Origin: Jiella marina
Lineage (GTDB): Bacteria > Pseudomonadota > Alphaproteobacteria > Rhizobiales > Rhizobiaceae
Direction of reading: 5' to 3'
Assembly: GCF_024359545.1 (NCBI RefSeq)
Contig: NZ_JAKQZG010000003.1
Coordinates: forward strand, 1-64,000
Length of the DNA: 64,000 nt
Both the position numbers and the translations under genes were made by a program. The notes below the pieces were generated by a model that did not search any database, was not told where the DNA came from, and saw only the letters and a program-made list of their open reading frames with translations. Shown here one piece after another: positions 1-10,073 of the stretch. Positions within the stretch are counted from its first letter, which is position 1; every line of letters begins with the position of its first letter.

Positions 1-1
1 T

Positions 2-3000
2 GCCGATGAAGCCGACCACGTCAAAATAATTGTGACGTTTGAGAAATTCCGTAACAAAATCAACGAAATAATCGATGAAAGTGTAGATGCTAAGCTTAGA
101 TCATTGTATGTCGAAACGGTTGGTGTTCAGGCAAAAGCCTATAGAGATGATCATTTTCTAAAATATGTTGGGACAATAGATGAAAAATGGGAAAATTTTG
201 TCAAAAAAGCAAAGTCCATATACGGTGATTACTTTACTTCCTTAGGACAATACGACGCAGAAAAGATCAACGGCATGGCTACCAAGGGTGCCAGTTTCAA
301 AGACGCTCTCGGTATCCACTACCGATTACACTACGACCTGGATCATCCTGATTACGCCAAAAAAATTGACGACGTCATATTCGGTGAAAGCTACCTGGAC
401 AGATTTAAGACACCGATATTCGAACGCGTCGATCTTGAACCAACGCTGAGCGACGCCGAATACCGGTCGGAATTCTATAACTACGGGTACGACGGCGACG
501 ATAAGATCGCCTTCCGTGGACGCTCCGAACAAGTCGCGCAGTTGAGGGCCTTTCTGGGCGGCGAGGCTGGCTTTCAATGGCTACAACTGGCCGGTGCCGC
601 CGGGCAAGGCAAGAGTCGGATGGCCTGGGACCTCATCTTAGAGGCTCGCGACGAACTCGGCTATAAGGCGGGCTTCATGGACGCCGAGGACCTCCTGGCG
701 TTCAAGGAGCATTGGGCAGACTGGACTCCGGTCAGACCGATCCTGATTGTCGTCGACTATGTCATCGAACGGGACAAACCAGTCGGTCAGATGATGGCCC
801 ACCTGATCGCGCGATCGGGAAAGTTCCGCCATAATGTCCGCCTCATCATCCTGGAGCGCCAGCGGCGCGATCGCGGCGGAATTCGCAAAGTCTCCAAACA
901 GAGCGTCAGCATCTCAGGCGACGAACGCATCGCGGTCGAACCCGTGTTTCAGTTGTCCGAGCACGAGACCGCCGCATGGTTCGATGAACTAGTCACCGAT
1001 GCGAAATCGGTCGACAAGTCGGTCGCCTTGACGAAGAAGCCCATCATATTTGGTGATGACGGAATCGTCGAACTGAACTCGCTGGAAGACACCGATTTAG
1101 TCGCGATAGCCGAGGATGTTGTTCGCAGGCGATCTCGGGACGGTGAGACATATTATTCGAGCGACTTCATCTTATCTACGATCAAGCGTTTCGACGGTGC
1201 GGGGAGACCGCTCTATGCTTATTTTGTCGGTATCGCTTTAGCTGGGGATAACTACAGCGCTGCATGGGAACGCGAGGACTTGCTGAATTATGTTCTGACG
1301 GCCGAACGCGAGCGCCGTTGGAAGCGGAAATTTGGCGAGTCAGCACCTCCCCTTTCGGAAAACAAGCCATCAATCCACATTGCCACTCTAGCGACCATCC
1401 TAAGATCGGTGAGCCGGTTCAAGTTGCAGACTTTCGGCGGCTGGACAGAGCTGTCTGACGAGGATGTTCAAGCGGCGCTGATACTAGTCGGCGGTCCTAT
1501 GGCGACTGGTGCACAAGGGCCGGGTTCAATCGTTCCAGGCCTCTTTCCCGACCTACTAGGAGAGTGGTTCGTACTATCCGTCCTCGACAAACAGGCTCAC
1601 CAAATTCCTGCACTTATGGAGAAGGCATGGGCGCTTGATTCAAGCGCGACGGCAGGGTTCCTGCAAAGAATAGCGCAAGACTTTCCGGGTTATGAGGCGG
1701 CACATGCTCTATTCGACTACGTACCAACCCATGAGACCGCAGGTCCAGAACATCGTATCACTGCGATTCGTATTCTCCATACTCTTTGTTTGTCTAACAT
1801 TGATAACCCGCCTCAAAATCTTCTCAGCATTCTCGCTTCGTCCGCAAGTTCCGATTTTCCGCCGGCGATGTTTCTATTGGGCATTTTTTATGACAAAGGA
1901 TATACAGTTGAAAAATCAGACGAACAGTCCTTTGACTGGACTCTGCGCGCTGCAGAGGCAGGTTTAACTGATGCTATGATTAATGTCAGCATAAATTACT
2001 GTAATGGTACTGGCGCAATCAAAAACAATGATAAAGCGTTTTCACAAGCAAATAAGGCATATGAGCTTAAACATATCGATTCCTTTCCGTTGATGCATCA
2101 CTTCTACAGAAACGGCATTGGTGTTAGGCCGGATCAAGAGCGTGCCATCGAATTTTTAGCCGAGGGCATAAAATTCAATTCGGCAGAATGTATGCGTATA
2201 CTTGGATCTTGCTATGAGTTTGGCGACGGTGTCACCAAGGACCCAGCTAAGGCCGTAGAATGGTACAGACGGGCGGCCGAAATGGCCGACCCCCGGGCTA
2301 TGCTGTCACTGGCTTCCCATTACGAGGCTGGCATATGCGTAGAGGAGGACCCGGCTGAGGCCTTAAGATGGTACCGCAGCGCAGCGTACAAGGGCGACGG
2401 CCACGCTATGTGGAAGCTGGGCATGTATTACATGTATGGCAGAGGTGTCGTCGAGAGAGACCTAATGCAGGCCGTGAAATGGTTCGGCCGAGCGGCTGAC
2501 AAGAGATACGCGGCAGCTATGGATGCGATGGGCGGCTTGTATTTGAATGGCATAGGAGTCGAGCGAGACGCGGCGCGGGCCGTAGAGTGGTTCCGCAGGG
2601 CCATTCTTGAGGAGAACTTTATTCCACCGAAAGGGCGTTGGATTTTGGCCACTCTTTCAGCTGTCGTGCATAACGCCGCTATCAATGCAATGAATATTCA
2701 GCCGTCACACATACCTGTAGTAGATATTCCCTCCCAAGTTAAATGGCTTGATAGTCCACCGTTCTCCGAAGAATGGCTGCGCGTCTCAGTCGATGAGGCC
2801 AACGAAATCGCGCGGAAAATCGCTCGCGCCGCAGCGTTGGAGGGGGACCGCTATTTGTTTTATGGAATGCGCATCACCGCATTGCGCAAAGTAAAACTTT
2901 TATTCTATCCAGCGTTTGATTTGATCGACGTCCAGCTTTCTGACGTACGCTCAGATAAGGCGAAGTTCCTAAGTGCGCTCGTGTCGGTTAACGGGGCCGT

Positions 3001-3442
3001 TTTATTGGGCAACGGAACAAAGCGACTTCTTGTGCTGAACCCTTTTGCGTTGAACCTAAATTTACACGAAGAAATTGTTAATTATTTGAAGCTCTATTGC
3101 CAAATGAATCGCAACGAGAATGGGCCTTTCGTAATCGTATCGTCGACTGATGACCTACCGTTTGTGGACGATGCGGCGCTCGCAGAATTCCACGAGAGCG
3201 AAATTGCTCTATCTGCGCCGTCTTTGACTCGCTACTTTAATGATCGGCAATCGGCCGAGCTCTACTCAGTATCCGCCTTTGTGCTTAACGGCGACGCCCT
3301 ATTCAGGTCTGAGTTTAAAATCTTTTCCAACGGTCAGATCACAATGCCACGACATGAACAAGTTGCTGCAGATCTTCTAATAGAGACGCGCAGGTATCAA
3401 GGCTATTTTAGAATTCGTCCGGGAGAAGAGAGTAAGAATTAG
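2..3442 (+). CDS. P-loop NTPase with C-terminal Sel1 repeats (STAND-like), 5' end outside window
   Basis: A large cytoplasmic protein. Counting from a GTG at base 32, it has an N-terminal helical region (about 1-150), a P-loop GAAGQGKSR at 188-196, a Walker B-like strand PILIVVDYV at 236-244, a winged or helical stretch, then about seven Sel1/TPR-like repeats at about 608-860 (repeated pattern of A.kWyrrAAe and YeaGxGV) and a further roughly 270-residue domain. The frame is open back to base 2 with protein-like sequence, so GTG 32 is probably not the true start and the gene begins outside the window. NTPase plus repeat-sensor architecture is known from STAND defence and signalling proteins; the role here is inferred from that and from the Gabija-like neighbours. 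Codon use is more AT-rich than in the chromosomal half. Confidence 0.7.
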   Translation, partial: ADEADHVKIIVTFEKFRNKINEIIDESVDAKLRSLYVETVGVQAKAYRDDHFLKYVGTIDEKWENFVKKAKSIYGDYFTSLGQYDAEKINGMATKGASFKDALGIHYRLHYDLDHPDYAKKIDDVIFGESYLDRFKTPIFERVDLEPTLSDAEYRSEFYNYGYDGDDKIAFRGRSEQVAQLRAFLGGEAGFQWLQLAGAAGQGKSRMAWDLILEARDELGYKAGFMDAEDLLAFKEHWADWTPVRPILIVVDYVIERDKPVGQMMAHLIARSGKFRHNVRLIILERQRRDRGGIRKVSKQSVSISGDERIAVEPVFQLSEHETAAWFDELVTDAKSVDKSVALTKKPIIFGDDGIVELNSLEDTDLVAIAEDVVRRRSRDGETYYSSDFILSTIKRFDGAGRPLYAYFVGIALAGDNYSAAWEREDLLNYVLTAERERRWKRKFGESAPPLSENKPSIHIATLATILRSVSRFKLQTFGGWTELSDEDVQAALILVGGPMATGAQGPGSIVPGLFPDLLGEWFVLSVLDKQAHQIPALMEKAWALDSSATAGFLQRIAQDFPGYEAAHALFDYVPTHETAGPEHRITAIRILHTLCLSNIDNPPQNLLSILASSASSDFPPAMFLLGIFYDKGYTVEKSDEQSFDWTLRAAEAGLTDAMINVSINYCNGTGAIKNNDKAFSQANKAYELKHIDSFPLMHHFYRNGIGVRPDQERAIEFLAEGIKFNSAECMRILGSCYEFGDGVTKDPAKAVEWYRRAAEMADPRAMLSLASHYEAGICVEEDPAEALRWYRSAAYKGDGHAMWKLGMYYMYGRGVVERDLMQAVKWFGRAADKRYAAAMDAMGGLYLNGIGVERDAARAVEWFRRAILEENFIPPKGRWILATLSAVVHNAAINAMNIQPSHIPVVDIPSQVKWLDSPPFSEEWLRVSVDEANEIARKIARAAALEGDRYLFYGMRITALRKVKLLFYPAFDLIDVQLSDVRSDKAKFLSALVSVNGAVLLGNGTKRLLVLNPFALNLNLHEEIVNYLKLYCQMNRNENGPFVIVSSTDDLPFVDDAALAEFHESEIALSAPSLTRYFNDRQSAELYSVSAFVLNGDALFRSEFKIFSNGQITMPRHEQVAADLLIETRRYQGYFRIRPGEESKN

Positions 3443-3489
3443 TTTCGAGCGATTTTTCGACATCCTGAACTAATCCGTTTGACCTAGAA

Positions 3490-4330
3490 TTTCGCGCCGG
3501 ACGTAGGATATAGGTCCGGCGCTATATGACTGAGCTGGACACCTCTTAGAGTCCTTCGGGAAACGTTCATGACGGAGGCGGCGTAGAGGAAGGCTCTCGC
3601 AGAAGCGATGGTGGCCTCAGCATTTTTCCAGAGCCGTCGATTCCGACTGATCCATCCGAAAAAGCGTTCCATGACCTGGCGTCGGGGATGAACGGCAAAG
3701 TCGACCTGGCGCAGGCTGAAGGGCGAAAACCGCTTGCCGATGGTCATCGCCGGCGTCACATTCACCGACGGCATCGCGGTCAACCCGGATGCCAATCATC
3801 GCGCCGCCTGAACGGCCCCGTCACCCAAATTCGACCATAGCTCCCATTTTCGGTTGCTCGCCAGAATAGGCCGTGTCGACAAAGGCTTTCTCACGAACGG
3901 ATAGGATTTCCGGGAGACTTTGAGGACCGGAACGGCCCCGTCGCGATCCTGACCGACGGCAGGCTGGGCATCAATAACGAGGGCTCGGCCATCCGTATCC
4001 ACCATCGCTTGGCGTTTGCGTCCTTTGACTTTCTCGCCGGCGTCATAACCTCGCGGCCCGCCGCTTCGGTGGTTTTGACGCTCGGGCTATCAATCACCGC
4101 AGCAAGTGGTGAAGCGTAATGGCCCACCTGCTCGCGGTCGGCCATCTCCAAGTGATGATTGATGCCGGCGAATACGCCTTCGTCACGCCAGCGGCTGAAA
4201 TGATCGAACACAGTGCTCTTGGGTGGAAGGTCTTTCGGGAGCAGGCGCCAGGGAATGCCGCCGCGAGCGAGCGCGCAAGATGTGTGGGGGCGGACCCCCA
4301 CCACCTTGGCAAGGGAGGCCGAGCCTCCCG
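3490..4330 (-). pseudogene. Degenerate IS5-family DDE transposase
   Basis: Transposase pieces appear in order on the minus strand but in different frames. GIPWRLLPKDLPPKSTVF and a DSPSVKTTEAAG stretch with the first catalytic Asp lie at about 4030-4290. A middle piece with AMVDTDGRALVIDAQPA is at about 3890-4020, followed after another shift by KAFVDTAYSGE. A C-terminal piece MERFFGWISRNRRLWKNAEA is at about 3550-3680. At least two frameshifts separate them, so it cannot encode a working enzyme. The order and motifs fit IS5-type elements (IS1031-like group). I did not find clear terminal inverted repeats. It is a relic within the island, downstream of the NTPase gene. Confidence 0.75.
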
Positions 4331-4433
4331 TTGCATCCCTCCTGAGGATTAGCGTTTGGTTCAAGTCGTAACTCTTCAATGGCTGACCAGCCATTTTCGC
4401 AAATGACACCGAGCTTTTGAAGCTGGACGAAGA

Positions 4434-4685
4434 TCAGCAAGGACACCTATTGCCGTCCACGGTTCGAAGACTGAAATTCCGTACCTTTTCCCGGTCGTTA
4501 CCAGGAAGGAATGTCTTCGTGAATTTCGCCATTTCGGGAGTAATCCAAACCCTCGACGACTCAGACGGCATTTGCGACAGAAATTCGGCTTCACGACCAG
4601 CTTCCAATACGTGCTTTGCGATCGCGAGCACGAGCTCCGGTGAGAAAGCGATCAGATCGTCTTCCGGTTTTTCTTCAATTGCCAT
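4434..4685 (-). CDS. Small hypothetical protein (83 aa)
   Basis: The start MAIEEKPEDD is chosen because a strong AGGAGG ribosome site sits just upstream; a longer reading frame to 4757 would overlap the preceding lipoprotein gene. The protein is acidic at its N-terminus, then mostly helical, with no Cys-rich or membrane segment until a terminal CPC. It starts 28 bases after the lipoprotein stop and is probably cotranscribed with it. The last dozen residues lie against the decayed IS element, so the native C-terminus may have been replaced. I do not recognise a family. Confidence 0.6.
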   Translation of the reverse strand: MAIEEKPEDDLIAFSPELVLAIAKHVLEAGREAEFLSQMPSESSRVWITPEMAKFTKTFLPGNDREKVRNFSLRTVDGNRCPC

Positions 4686-4713
4686 ATGCGCTCCTCCTAG
4701 TTTTGAAATGTAT

Positions 4714-5631
4714 TCATCGCAGCTCGCGTGCGATCTCGCGCGCAAGGTCATTGTCAAATTGCAGCTCTTCCTGCCGGTTCAATTCCCGTATTGCGCGAAG
4801 CTCGGCAACAGTCGGCTCACGCTTGTTGCCTTCATCGGGAAGAGAGATATTTACGATAACTTGATGTATATCCCACCTTTTTACCTCACCTTTGAGACTC
4901 GCTTTCGTTATCTTTGCGAGCTCACTAAGCGGTACCAACTCAATACGAGGTGTAAGCGAGCTGCCGAGTCTCGTTGTAAATACAATAGTATCCGATATAC
5001 TCGGATTAATCGTTTCCGCCCCAACAAGATTTCCTGACTGCGTCATATCATAAAACAGTCGTATCTGCTCCGCCATTCCGATCGTTCCAGCAATTGGGTA
5101 AGCGAAGTTCTCGGTCTGTGGGCGATCCAATTGCTCGCAAATTTCGTGATCAAATATTGTAAGAAGTGATTTCCATTCGTCGATAACGCGGAAGCTTCTT
5201 GTATTTTGTCGCTCATGATCACTGTTCGCACTGGCCGTTAGGCCGAAAATTCCATTTGTCAGGTTGTGTAAAATATCCAATTCGCCGTTGAGATTGTTGA
5301 ACTCTGTAATTTCGAATCGGAATGAATAGGCAATGAGCGCCTGATCGTACCGTTCAATCACGCGCCGCGTTTCGTTGTCGAGCTTATCGTAATCGAGATT
5401 TTTGAAGTTTAGCTGATCCGTTGCAATCATTCTCGCGATTTCTGGATGACGCACGCGAATGAGCTCAGTCACAAAATTCCGCAAAGCGTAATACGACTCG
5501 CAACGAATGTGTTGTGATATATTGTACGTGTCTGTGCGCGTTACCGGATCAGGTAACGGTCGGATCGCGCAGCTTGAAACCATTACGGTGGCTATCAGTG
5601 CAAATATCGGTTTTACAACGAAGCGGAACAT
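4714..5631 (-). CDS. Predicted lipoprotein of unknown function (305 aa)
   Basis: The N-terminus has a short basic region, a hydrophobic stretch (IFALIATVMV) and a lipobox-like SSC with Cys at residue 21, so export and lipid attachment are likely. The mature part is soluble and mixed alpha/beta, with several Arg- and Asn-rich helices and no catalytic motif I can name. It is followed by the 83-residue gene, and the convergence of coding style suggests a two-gene unit. It lies between the IS relic and the Gabija-like pair, all on the minus strand. A gap of about 125 bases separates it from the helicase stop, so cotranscription with the defence pair is possible but not shown. Confidence 0.65.
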   Translation of the reverse strand: MFRFVVKPIFALIATVMVSSCAIRPLPDPVTRTDTYNISQHIRCESYYALRNFVTELIRVRHPEIARMIATDQLNFKNLDYDKLDNETRRVIERYDQALIAYSFRFEITEFNNLNGELDILHNLTNGIFGLTASANSDHERQNTRSFRVIDEWKSLLTIFDHEICEQLDRPQTENFAYPIAGTIGMAEQIRLFYDMTQSGNLVGAETINPSISDTIVFTTRLGSSLTPRIELVPLSELAKITKASLKGEVKRWDIHQVIVNISLPDEGNKREPTVAELRAIRELNRQEELQFDNDLAREIARELR

Positions 5632-5756
5632 CCGCAGACCTCATAGCGGCTTGCGGCCAAGCCGCGATTACGCGCTAACCTTACGGTATGAAGGACCGGT
5701 AGTATGTAGCACGGTTACCACTAGGGGTATGGTTTTCTTCATGCCACGAGTTTCGC

Positions 5757-7676
5757 TCAGGCGAGCATATCCTGCGAGAGGATATCTGCTTCTGGGAAGA
5801 GCCCAAGACCGCGAATATGAACTATCGCCGCTGCTGGATCGGCCACAAAAAGCACAACCACTAGGTCCTGCCGAGCGCGCGTGCAGCAAACGTAGAAGAG
5901 CCGTCGCGTCCGCTCCACGCTGGTTTCGCCACCTTCCTGCAAAGTCTTTTTGTCCCGCGCAGAAAGCTCTTTGAGCCCGAGGTATTTCTCGTAGGAGAAT
6001 TGAAAGTGCGTGGCTTCTTCGTCGTCGAGTACAACAAGTACCCGATCAAATTCGGCCCCTTTAACGCCTTGCTGGGTGGAGAAAGGCGATTGCTCGTTGA
6101 CGTAGGCCTGATATGGTCGGAGCTGATTGGCCGGACAGGCTAGGAATGCGGTCATTGAATTGATCTCGCTCGAAGGGCCTTTCTCGTCTACGTCATCATC
6201 GGCCTGAGCCTCGTTTACGGCAAAATCCTCCAGGTACGCGGACAGGCGGGGGTCGAGCTCCACCAAGCGACTTTTCTTGGCAAGCGTCAGCACGTCCCGG
6301 ATGGTCGCCTGCGACTGAGGCCCCATCAGCCCACCGACCTGATTGCTCACCGCATGAAGTTGATTGAGCCGCTCAGCGACGTTCACGCCATGAAGGTTGG
6401 CCTTAGCTAGCAACGGTGAATGGAGTCGAAGCAGCCGCATCGTGTCAAAATCTCGCCCGTCCCGAACGGCCTCGGCAAGCGGTAGGAGAAAAAACACCAG
6501 CGGGCGCAGCGGCCACGCGGTCGCATCCAGAAAACCATTCTTGAAAGCCTCAGGCGCGTTATCGTTGAGCGCCGCATACAAGTCGCCGAATCCCAATCGC
6601 TTCGCCGCCATGCGATGCACGATCACCAGCATTTTAACCGGGTCATTCTCGGCGGCGGGCAGCCACAACTCGTCATCGTTCGCGTTCGCAATCCACGCCC
6701 GAACCTGCGCCACGCGTTCGTCGCGATGACCATCAGCCGGCAAGACAAATAATCGCGTCGTTCCGACCACCGGCACTTCCTGCTCACCATTTTTTTCTCT
6801 TCGGCCACCGATCTGAACCAGATCGTCACCGTCACGCCGGATGGCGTTTGCAAGGTTCAATACCGAGGTGGGCGAACGGAAATTTTCCGGCTTGGGGATC
6901 GCTCGCCAATCGCCGGGTTTGGGAATTGTGCCAATGCCGGTGGGATAGATGCGCTGCATCGGGTCGCCGAAGAACCCAAGACAGAAGCGGGCCTGCTCCT
7001 GCTGCTGGATCGCCATCAACGCATCGACGATGATGGGGAAGGTATCTTGGCTCTCATCCACGAAAACGAAAGGAAATTGTTGTGCGACAAGAGTTCGGAA
7101 AAGCGGACGTTGAATCATCAACTGCGAAGCCATCTTGATGATGTCATCGTGGCCAAGGATACCTTTGGCGTAATCGCTTCCGGTTCCATAAGTGAAGCTA
7201 CCAACTTGCCTGATAGCCTCACGCTGCTGCTCGTAGCGCGTGATATCAAGGGCGTTCTTGTCTCGCGTTTTCTGCTGAACGCGTGGGCCAAAATTGGCGG
7301 CATCGTGCTGCAACTCTCCGATCCGTTCGTCGATCCGGTTTGCAACCCAACTGGCAATATCTTGTTGGAAGCCGCGTGCAATCGACCAAAGGAAACTATG
7401 AATCGTGGAAACGTGGACGAGAGGATTCTGTCCTACGTCCGCCCAAATCTCTCCGGCGGCGATCTCTGTATAGGTTATGCAGGCCACGCGTTGCCTGCGT
7501 AGCCGCAAACGCTCGCCGTGGATGGCAAGGATCGAGGCGAGCCCCTTGATCAGCGAAGTGGTTTTGCCCGAACCTGCCCCGGCAACCATGTTAAAACTGG
7601 TCGGCGGCTGAGCTTCCAAGCACTGCCGAAGATCTACATCGGCTTGTGTGTCAGGCTGTTGCGCACGGCTATTCAC
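5757..7676 (-). CDS. UvrD/Rep-type superfamily 1 helicase, Gabija GajB-like
   Basis: Predicted anti-phage helicase/NTPase partner of the OLD nuclease encoded immediately upstream. Visible SF1 motifs in order: Walker A AGAGSGKTT at residues 32-40; an ACITYT motif Ia; FVFVDESQDT as Walker B; GFFGDPMQRIYPTG as motif III; GVKGAEFDRVLVVLDDEE as motif V; RRLFYVCCTRARQDL as motif VI. The GTG start at 7676 overlaps the nuclease stop by 8 bases, indicating translational coupling; codons further upstream in this frame are the shadow of the nuclease gene. At 639 residues it is somewhat longer than the Bacillus GajB. In Gabija, GajA and GajB form one complex; that role is inferred here from gene pairing. 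Confidence 0.85.
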   Translation of the reverse strand: MNSRAQQPDTQADVDLRQCLEAQPPTSFNMVAGAGSGKTTSLIKGLASILAIHGERLRLRRQRVACITYTEIAAGEIWADVGQNPLVHVSTIHSFLWSIARGFQQDIASWVANRIDERIGELQHDAANFGPRVQQKTRDKNALDITRYEQQREAIRQVGSFTYGTGSDYAKGILGHDDIIKMASQLMIQRPLFRTLVAQQFPFVFVDESQDTFPIIVDALMAIQQQEQARFCLGFFGDPMQRIYPTGIGTIPKPGDWRAIPKPENFRSPTSVLNLANAIRRDGDDLVQIGGRREKNGEQEVPVVGTTRLFVLPADGHRDERVAQVRAWIANANDDELWLPAAENDPVKMLVIVHRMAAKRLGFGDLYAALNDNAPEAFKNGFLDATAWPLRPLVFFLLPLAEAVRDGRDFDTMRLLRLHSPLLAKANLHGVNVAERLNQLHAVSNQVGGLMGPQSQATIRDVLTLAKKSRLVELDPRLSAYLEDFAVNEAQADDDVDEKGPSSEINSMTAFLACPANQLRPYQAYVNEQSPFSTQQGVKGAEFDRVLVVLDDEEATHFQFSYEKYLGLKELSARDKKTLQEGGETSVERTRRLFYVCCTRARQDLVVVLFVADPAAAIVHIRGLGLFPEADILSQDMLA

Positions 7677-9963
7677 CGACCACACCGCCTTCCAGTTCGA
7701 CCTCAATTTCGAGATCGACATGTGCTTTAAGCCAAACCAGACCGTCACGGATGTAGGTCGGAACTTGCCACTCTTCCGGTCGGGCCGTAAGCACTCCAAG
7801 CGCGAACTTTGTCTTATCGAACTTGTCGCCGCTGACCCTTTTGTGAAGTCCCGCTGCCAACGCCGTCGGGTCCGCAACTGCACCACGTAAGCGTAGACCC
7901 AGTTTCCTCTGCTCCGCGCTTTGGCACCATTCGGCGTTTTCCAGCCCGAAGGCTTCTTCCAAAGTCCGACCAGCCAGCTCCACGTTCTGGCCATTCCATT
8001 CGACTGGAACGGGCGTCTGATACGTCACGCGGACACGGGGCGTGACATCCGCCGCAGTTTCTTTCTCCTGCTCCGTCGCGGCGAAAAGCTCGTCGATCAA
8101 TAGCTTGGCCGGAAGCCATTTTACGAGGGTCTGGTTGGAGGTGACTGCCCCGGCTACACCGGGCAGGCATTTTTTGCCGTAACGACGGGCGGGGGCAGGA
8201 TCGGCGGCATCGCCAGCTTGTGCGGCCGGACCATCGCCACCGAGTAGTCCATCGACGTGGTTGGCGGCGTTCATATCAAGGCCTTCGACTTCGATTTCAA
8301 GCTCGTCATCGTCGTCATCATCGCCGTCATGATTAGGAGGCAACAAGGTTACGCTGTCCACGTCGGTGATAATCAGCGTGACGATCCCGAGGAATTCAAT
8401 CAGCGATTTGAATTTGTGGCCGAAGGCACCGCCGACCTCCAGAATGCATATGCAGGAGGATCGCAACGATGTCGCCACCTTTGATATCATGATCGGGAGC
8501 AGCAACCGCTCGACATTGCCCTCCACGAGCACAGCGGCGTCAGAGAAGAACAAATCGCAGTGGGTGAGTTTCAAATATCGCTGCAGAAAATCGCGGTGTT
8601 CCGTTTCCTGCGCATAGAACGCGGAGAGATTAAGCACTTCAGTAGTTTGATCGTTTCCGACCAAATCGCGCCGAAAGTAGCGGATCGGCTGAAAGCCGCG
8701 TTCGTACAGGATGTGCGGCGAGTGCGTGGTAATGACTGCTTGTGTGGCGAACGATCCACCGGCCTCGCCCGGAATGACCAACAAGTCGAGAATGTTGCGA
8801 ATGAACACCTGCTGGAGCTGCGCGTGGAGGTGTGCTTCCGGTTCTTCGATGAAAATAAGATGTAGAGGCGCGCGATTCTCCTCTTCGGCTTTCCAGCGCT
8901 CTTGAAGGTCGAGCACTTCAACGACCATATAGATCAGGTTTTTGAAGCCCAGCCCATTGTACGTGTCGGGCAACATTACTGTTTGGGCGGCTTCGCCTAC
9001 GATGTAGTGAACGCGTGCATCCTGTGTCATGATGGAGGCTGGGTTCAGGGCCGACTTGATTTCGAGTCTCGGGTTGTTGAGGCCGGGATAACCCAAATGC
9101 TGCAATCGCTCCAACGTGTCCTTGAAAACTTCGGCAAGATGCCTGTCGAGGCCGACTTCAGATTCGAACAGTGCTTTGAGCGCTTGGTGGTCGTCTTGAC
9201 GCTGATCGAGATTACGCTGATAGAAGCGGCTTAGACGCTTCGACAAATCTTCTGAACGACCGCCACCAGATGCAGTTGATGGGTCCGCAAGGTGCCGCTG
9301 CGCATTCAGAAAATCGACCTTGATGAGCGATTTTAGTACAGCATTGCCGCCCGGTTCATTGCCCAATGGCAGCGGATGATACCCCTCCACCGCCCGAAAT
9401 TTCGCATCAAATTGCGTGTGGTCAAGGACGTAGTATCGCAGCTCATACTCGTGCCTCAGTTCTTTAAGCAGGTAAGCCGATAGCGATTTTGGCCAAGGCA
9501 CATAATCGCCTGCACCGCCGACCAGCGCCGCCGCTTTCGCCCGACCATCGTCGCGAGCGGTGCGGTAACGCTGGATCAATTCGGTAATGTTTTTGGGCGC
9601 AAGTTCGACGCGGATGCCCACAAGCGTCCCGGCCCAAGCGGTCGAAGGCAGAATGGGGATTACGAGGTAAAGGTCTTCGGCTCCCACCTCGAACCAAAGA
9701 TCGAGCGAGATGGTTGGAAACTCGGCCTCGGCGACCTCGGCATCTCGTTCGCCGATCTCATCAAGCAGCGGCCAAGCGTGCGAGCTAAAATCGTACAACG
9801 AGAAAGCATGTTTACCCCCCGTGAGAAACATCTGAATCGCCTGCGTCGCAGACGTTTTGCCGCTGTTGTTCGCTCCGACAAAAATGGAAATGTCGGATGC
9901 AAGCTCGACATGCACGTCCAATAGCCGCCTGAAATTGCGCAGTCGATAGGAATGTAGATGCAT
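7669..9963 (-). CDS. OLD-family ATPase/TOPRIM nuclease (class 2), Gabija GajA-like
   Basis: Start at 9963 (MHLHSYRLRN) with GGGGGAAG upstream. An SMC/RecF-like ATPase head is followed by a TOPRIM nuclease domain. Motifs: Walker A FVGANNSGKTS at about 28-38; Walker B/signature region FIEEPEAHLHAQ; TOPRIM glutamate in AAVLVEGNVERLLLP at about residue 478; TOPRIM DxD as ITDVDS at about 534. Class 2 OLD proteins are typically encoded beside a UvrD-like helicase, as here. At 764 residues it exceeds Bacillus GajA (about 580); part of the excess is an Asp-rich linker (DGDDDDDDEL) just after the DxD motif and a longer C-terminal region. Likely cytoplasmic anti-phage endonuclease. Confidence 0.85.
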   Translation of the reverse strand: MHLHSYRLRNFRRLLDVHVELASDISIFVGANNSGKTSATQAIQMFLTGGKHAFSLYDFSSHAWPLLDEIGERDAEVAEAEFPTISLDLWFEVGAEDLYLVIPILPSTAWAGTLVGIRVELAPKNITELIQRYRTARDDGRAKAAALVGGAGDYVPWPKSLSAYLLKELRHEYELRYYVLDHTQFDAKFRAVEGYHPLPLGNEPGGNAVLKSLIKVDFLNAQRHLADPSTASGGGRSEDLSKRLSRFYQRNLDQRQDDHQALKALFESEVGLDRHLAEVFKDTLERLQHLGYPGLNNPRLEIKSALNPASIMTQDARVHYIVGEAAQTVMLPDTYNGLGFKNLIYMVVEVLDLQERWKAEEENRAPLHLIFIEEPEAHLHAQLQQVFIRNILDLLVIPGEAGGSFATQAVITTHSPHILYERGFQPIRYFRRDLVGNDQTTEVLNLSAFYAQETEHRDFLQRYLKLTHCDLFFSDAAVLVEGNVERLLLPIMISKVATSLRSSCICILEVGGAFGHKFKSLIEFLGIVTLIITDVDSVTLLPPNHDGDDDDDDELEIEVEGLDMNAANHVDGLLGGDGPAAQAGDAADPAPARRYGKKCLPGVAGAVTSNQTLVKWLPAKLLIDELFAATEQEKETAADVTPRVRVTYQTPVPVEWNGQNVELAGRTLEEAFGLENAEWCQSAEQRKLGLRLRGAVADPTALAAGLHKRVSGDKFDKTKFALGVLTARPEEWQVPTYIRDGLVWLKAHVDLEIEVELEGGVVGE

Positions 9964-10073
9964 CGCGCTTCCCCCAAAACGAAGTCTATCGAATGATATC
10001 CTACTTGAAAATGCTAATTGCACGCCGTGTCGACGGTTTGATACGAAGTTGCGATGGTTTAGACTGGAAGTAT

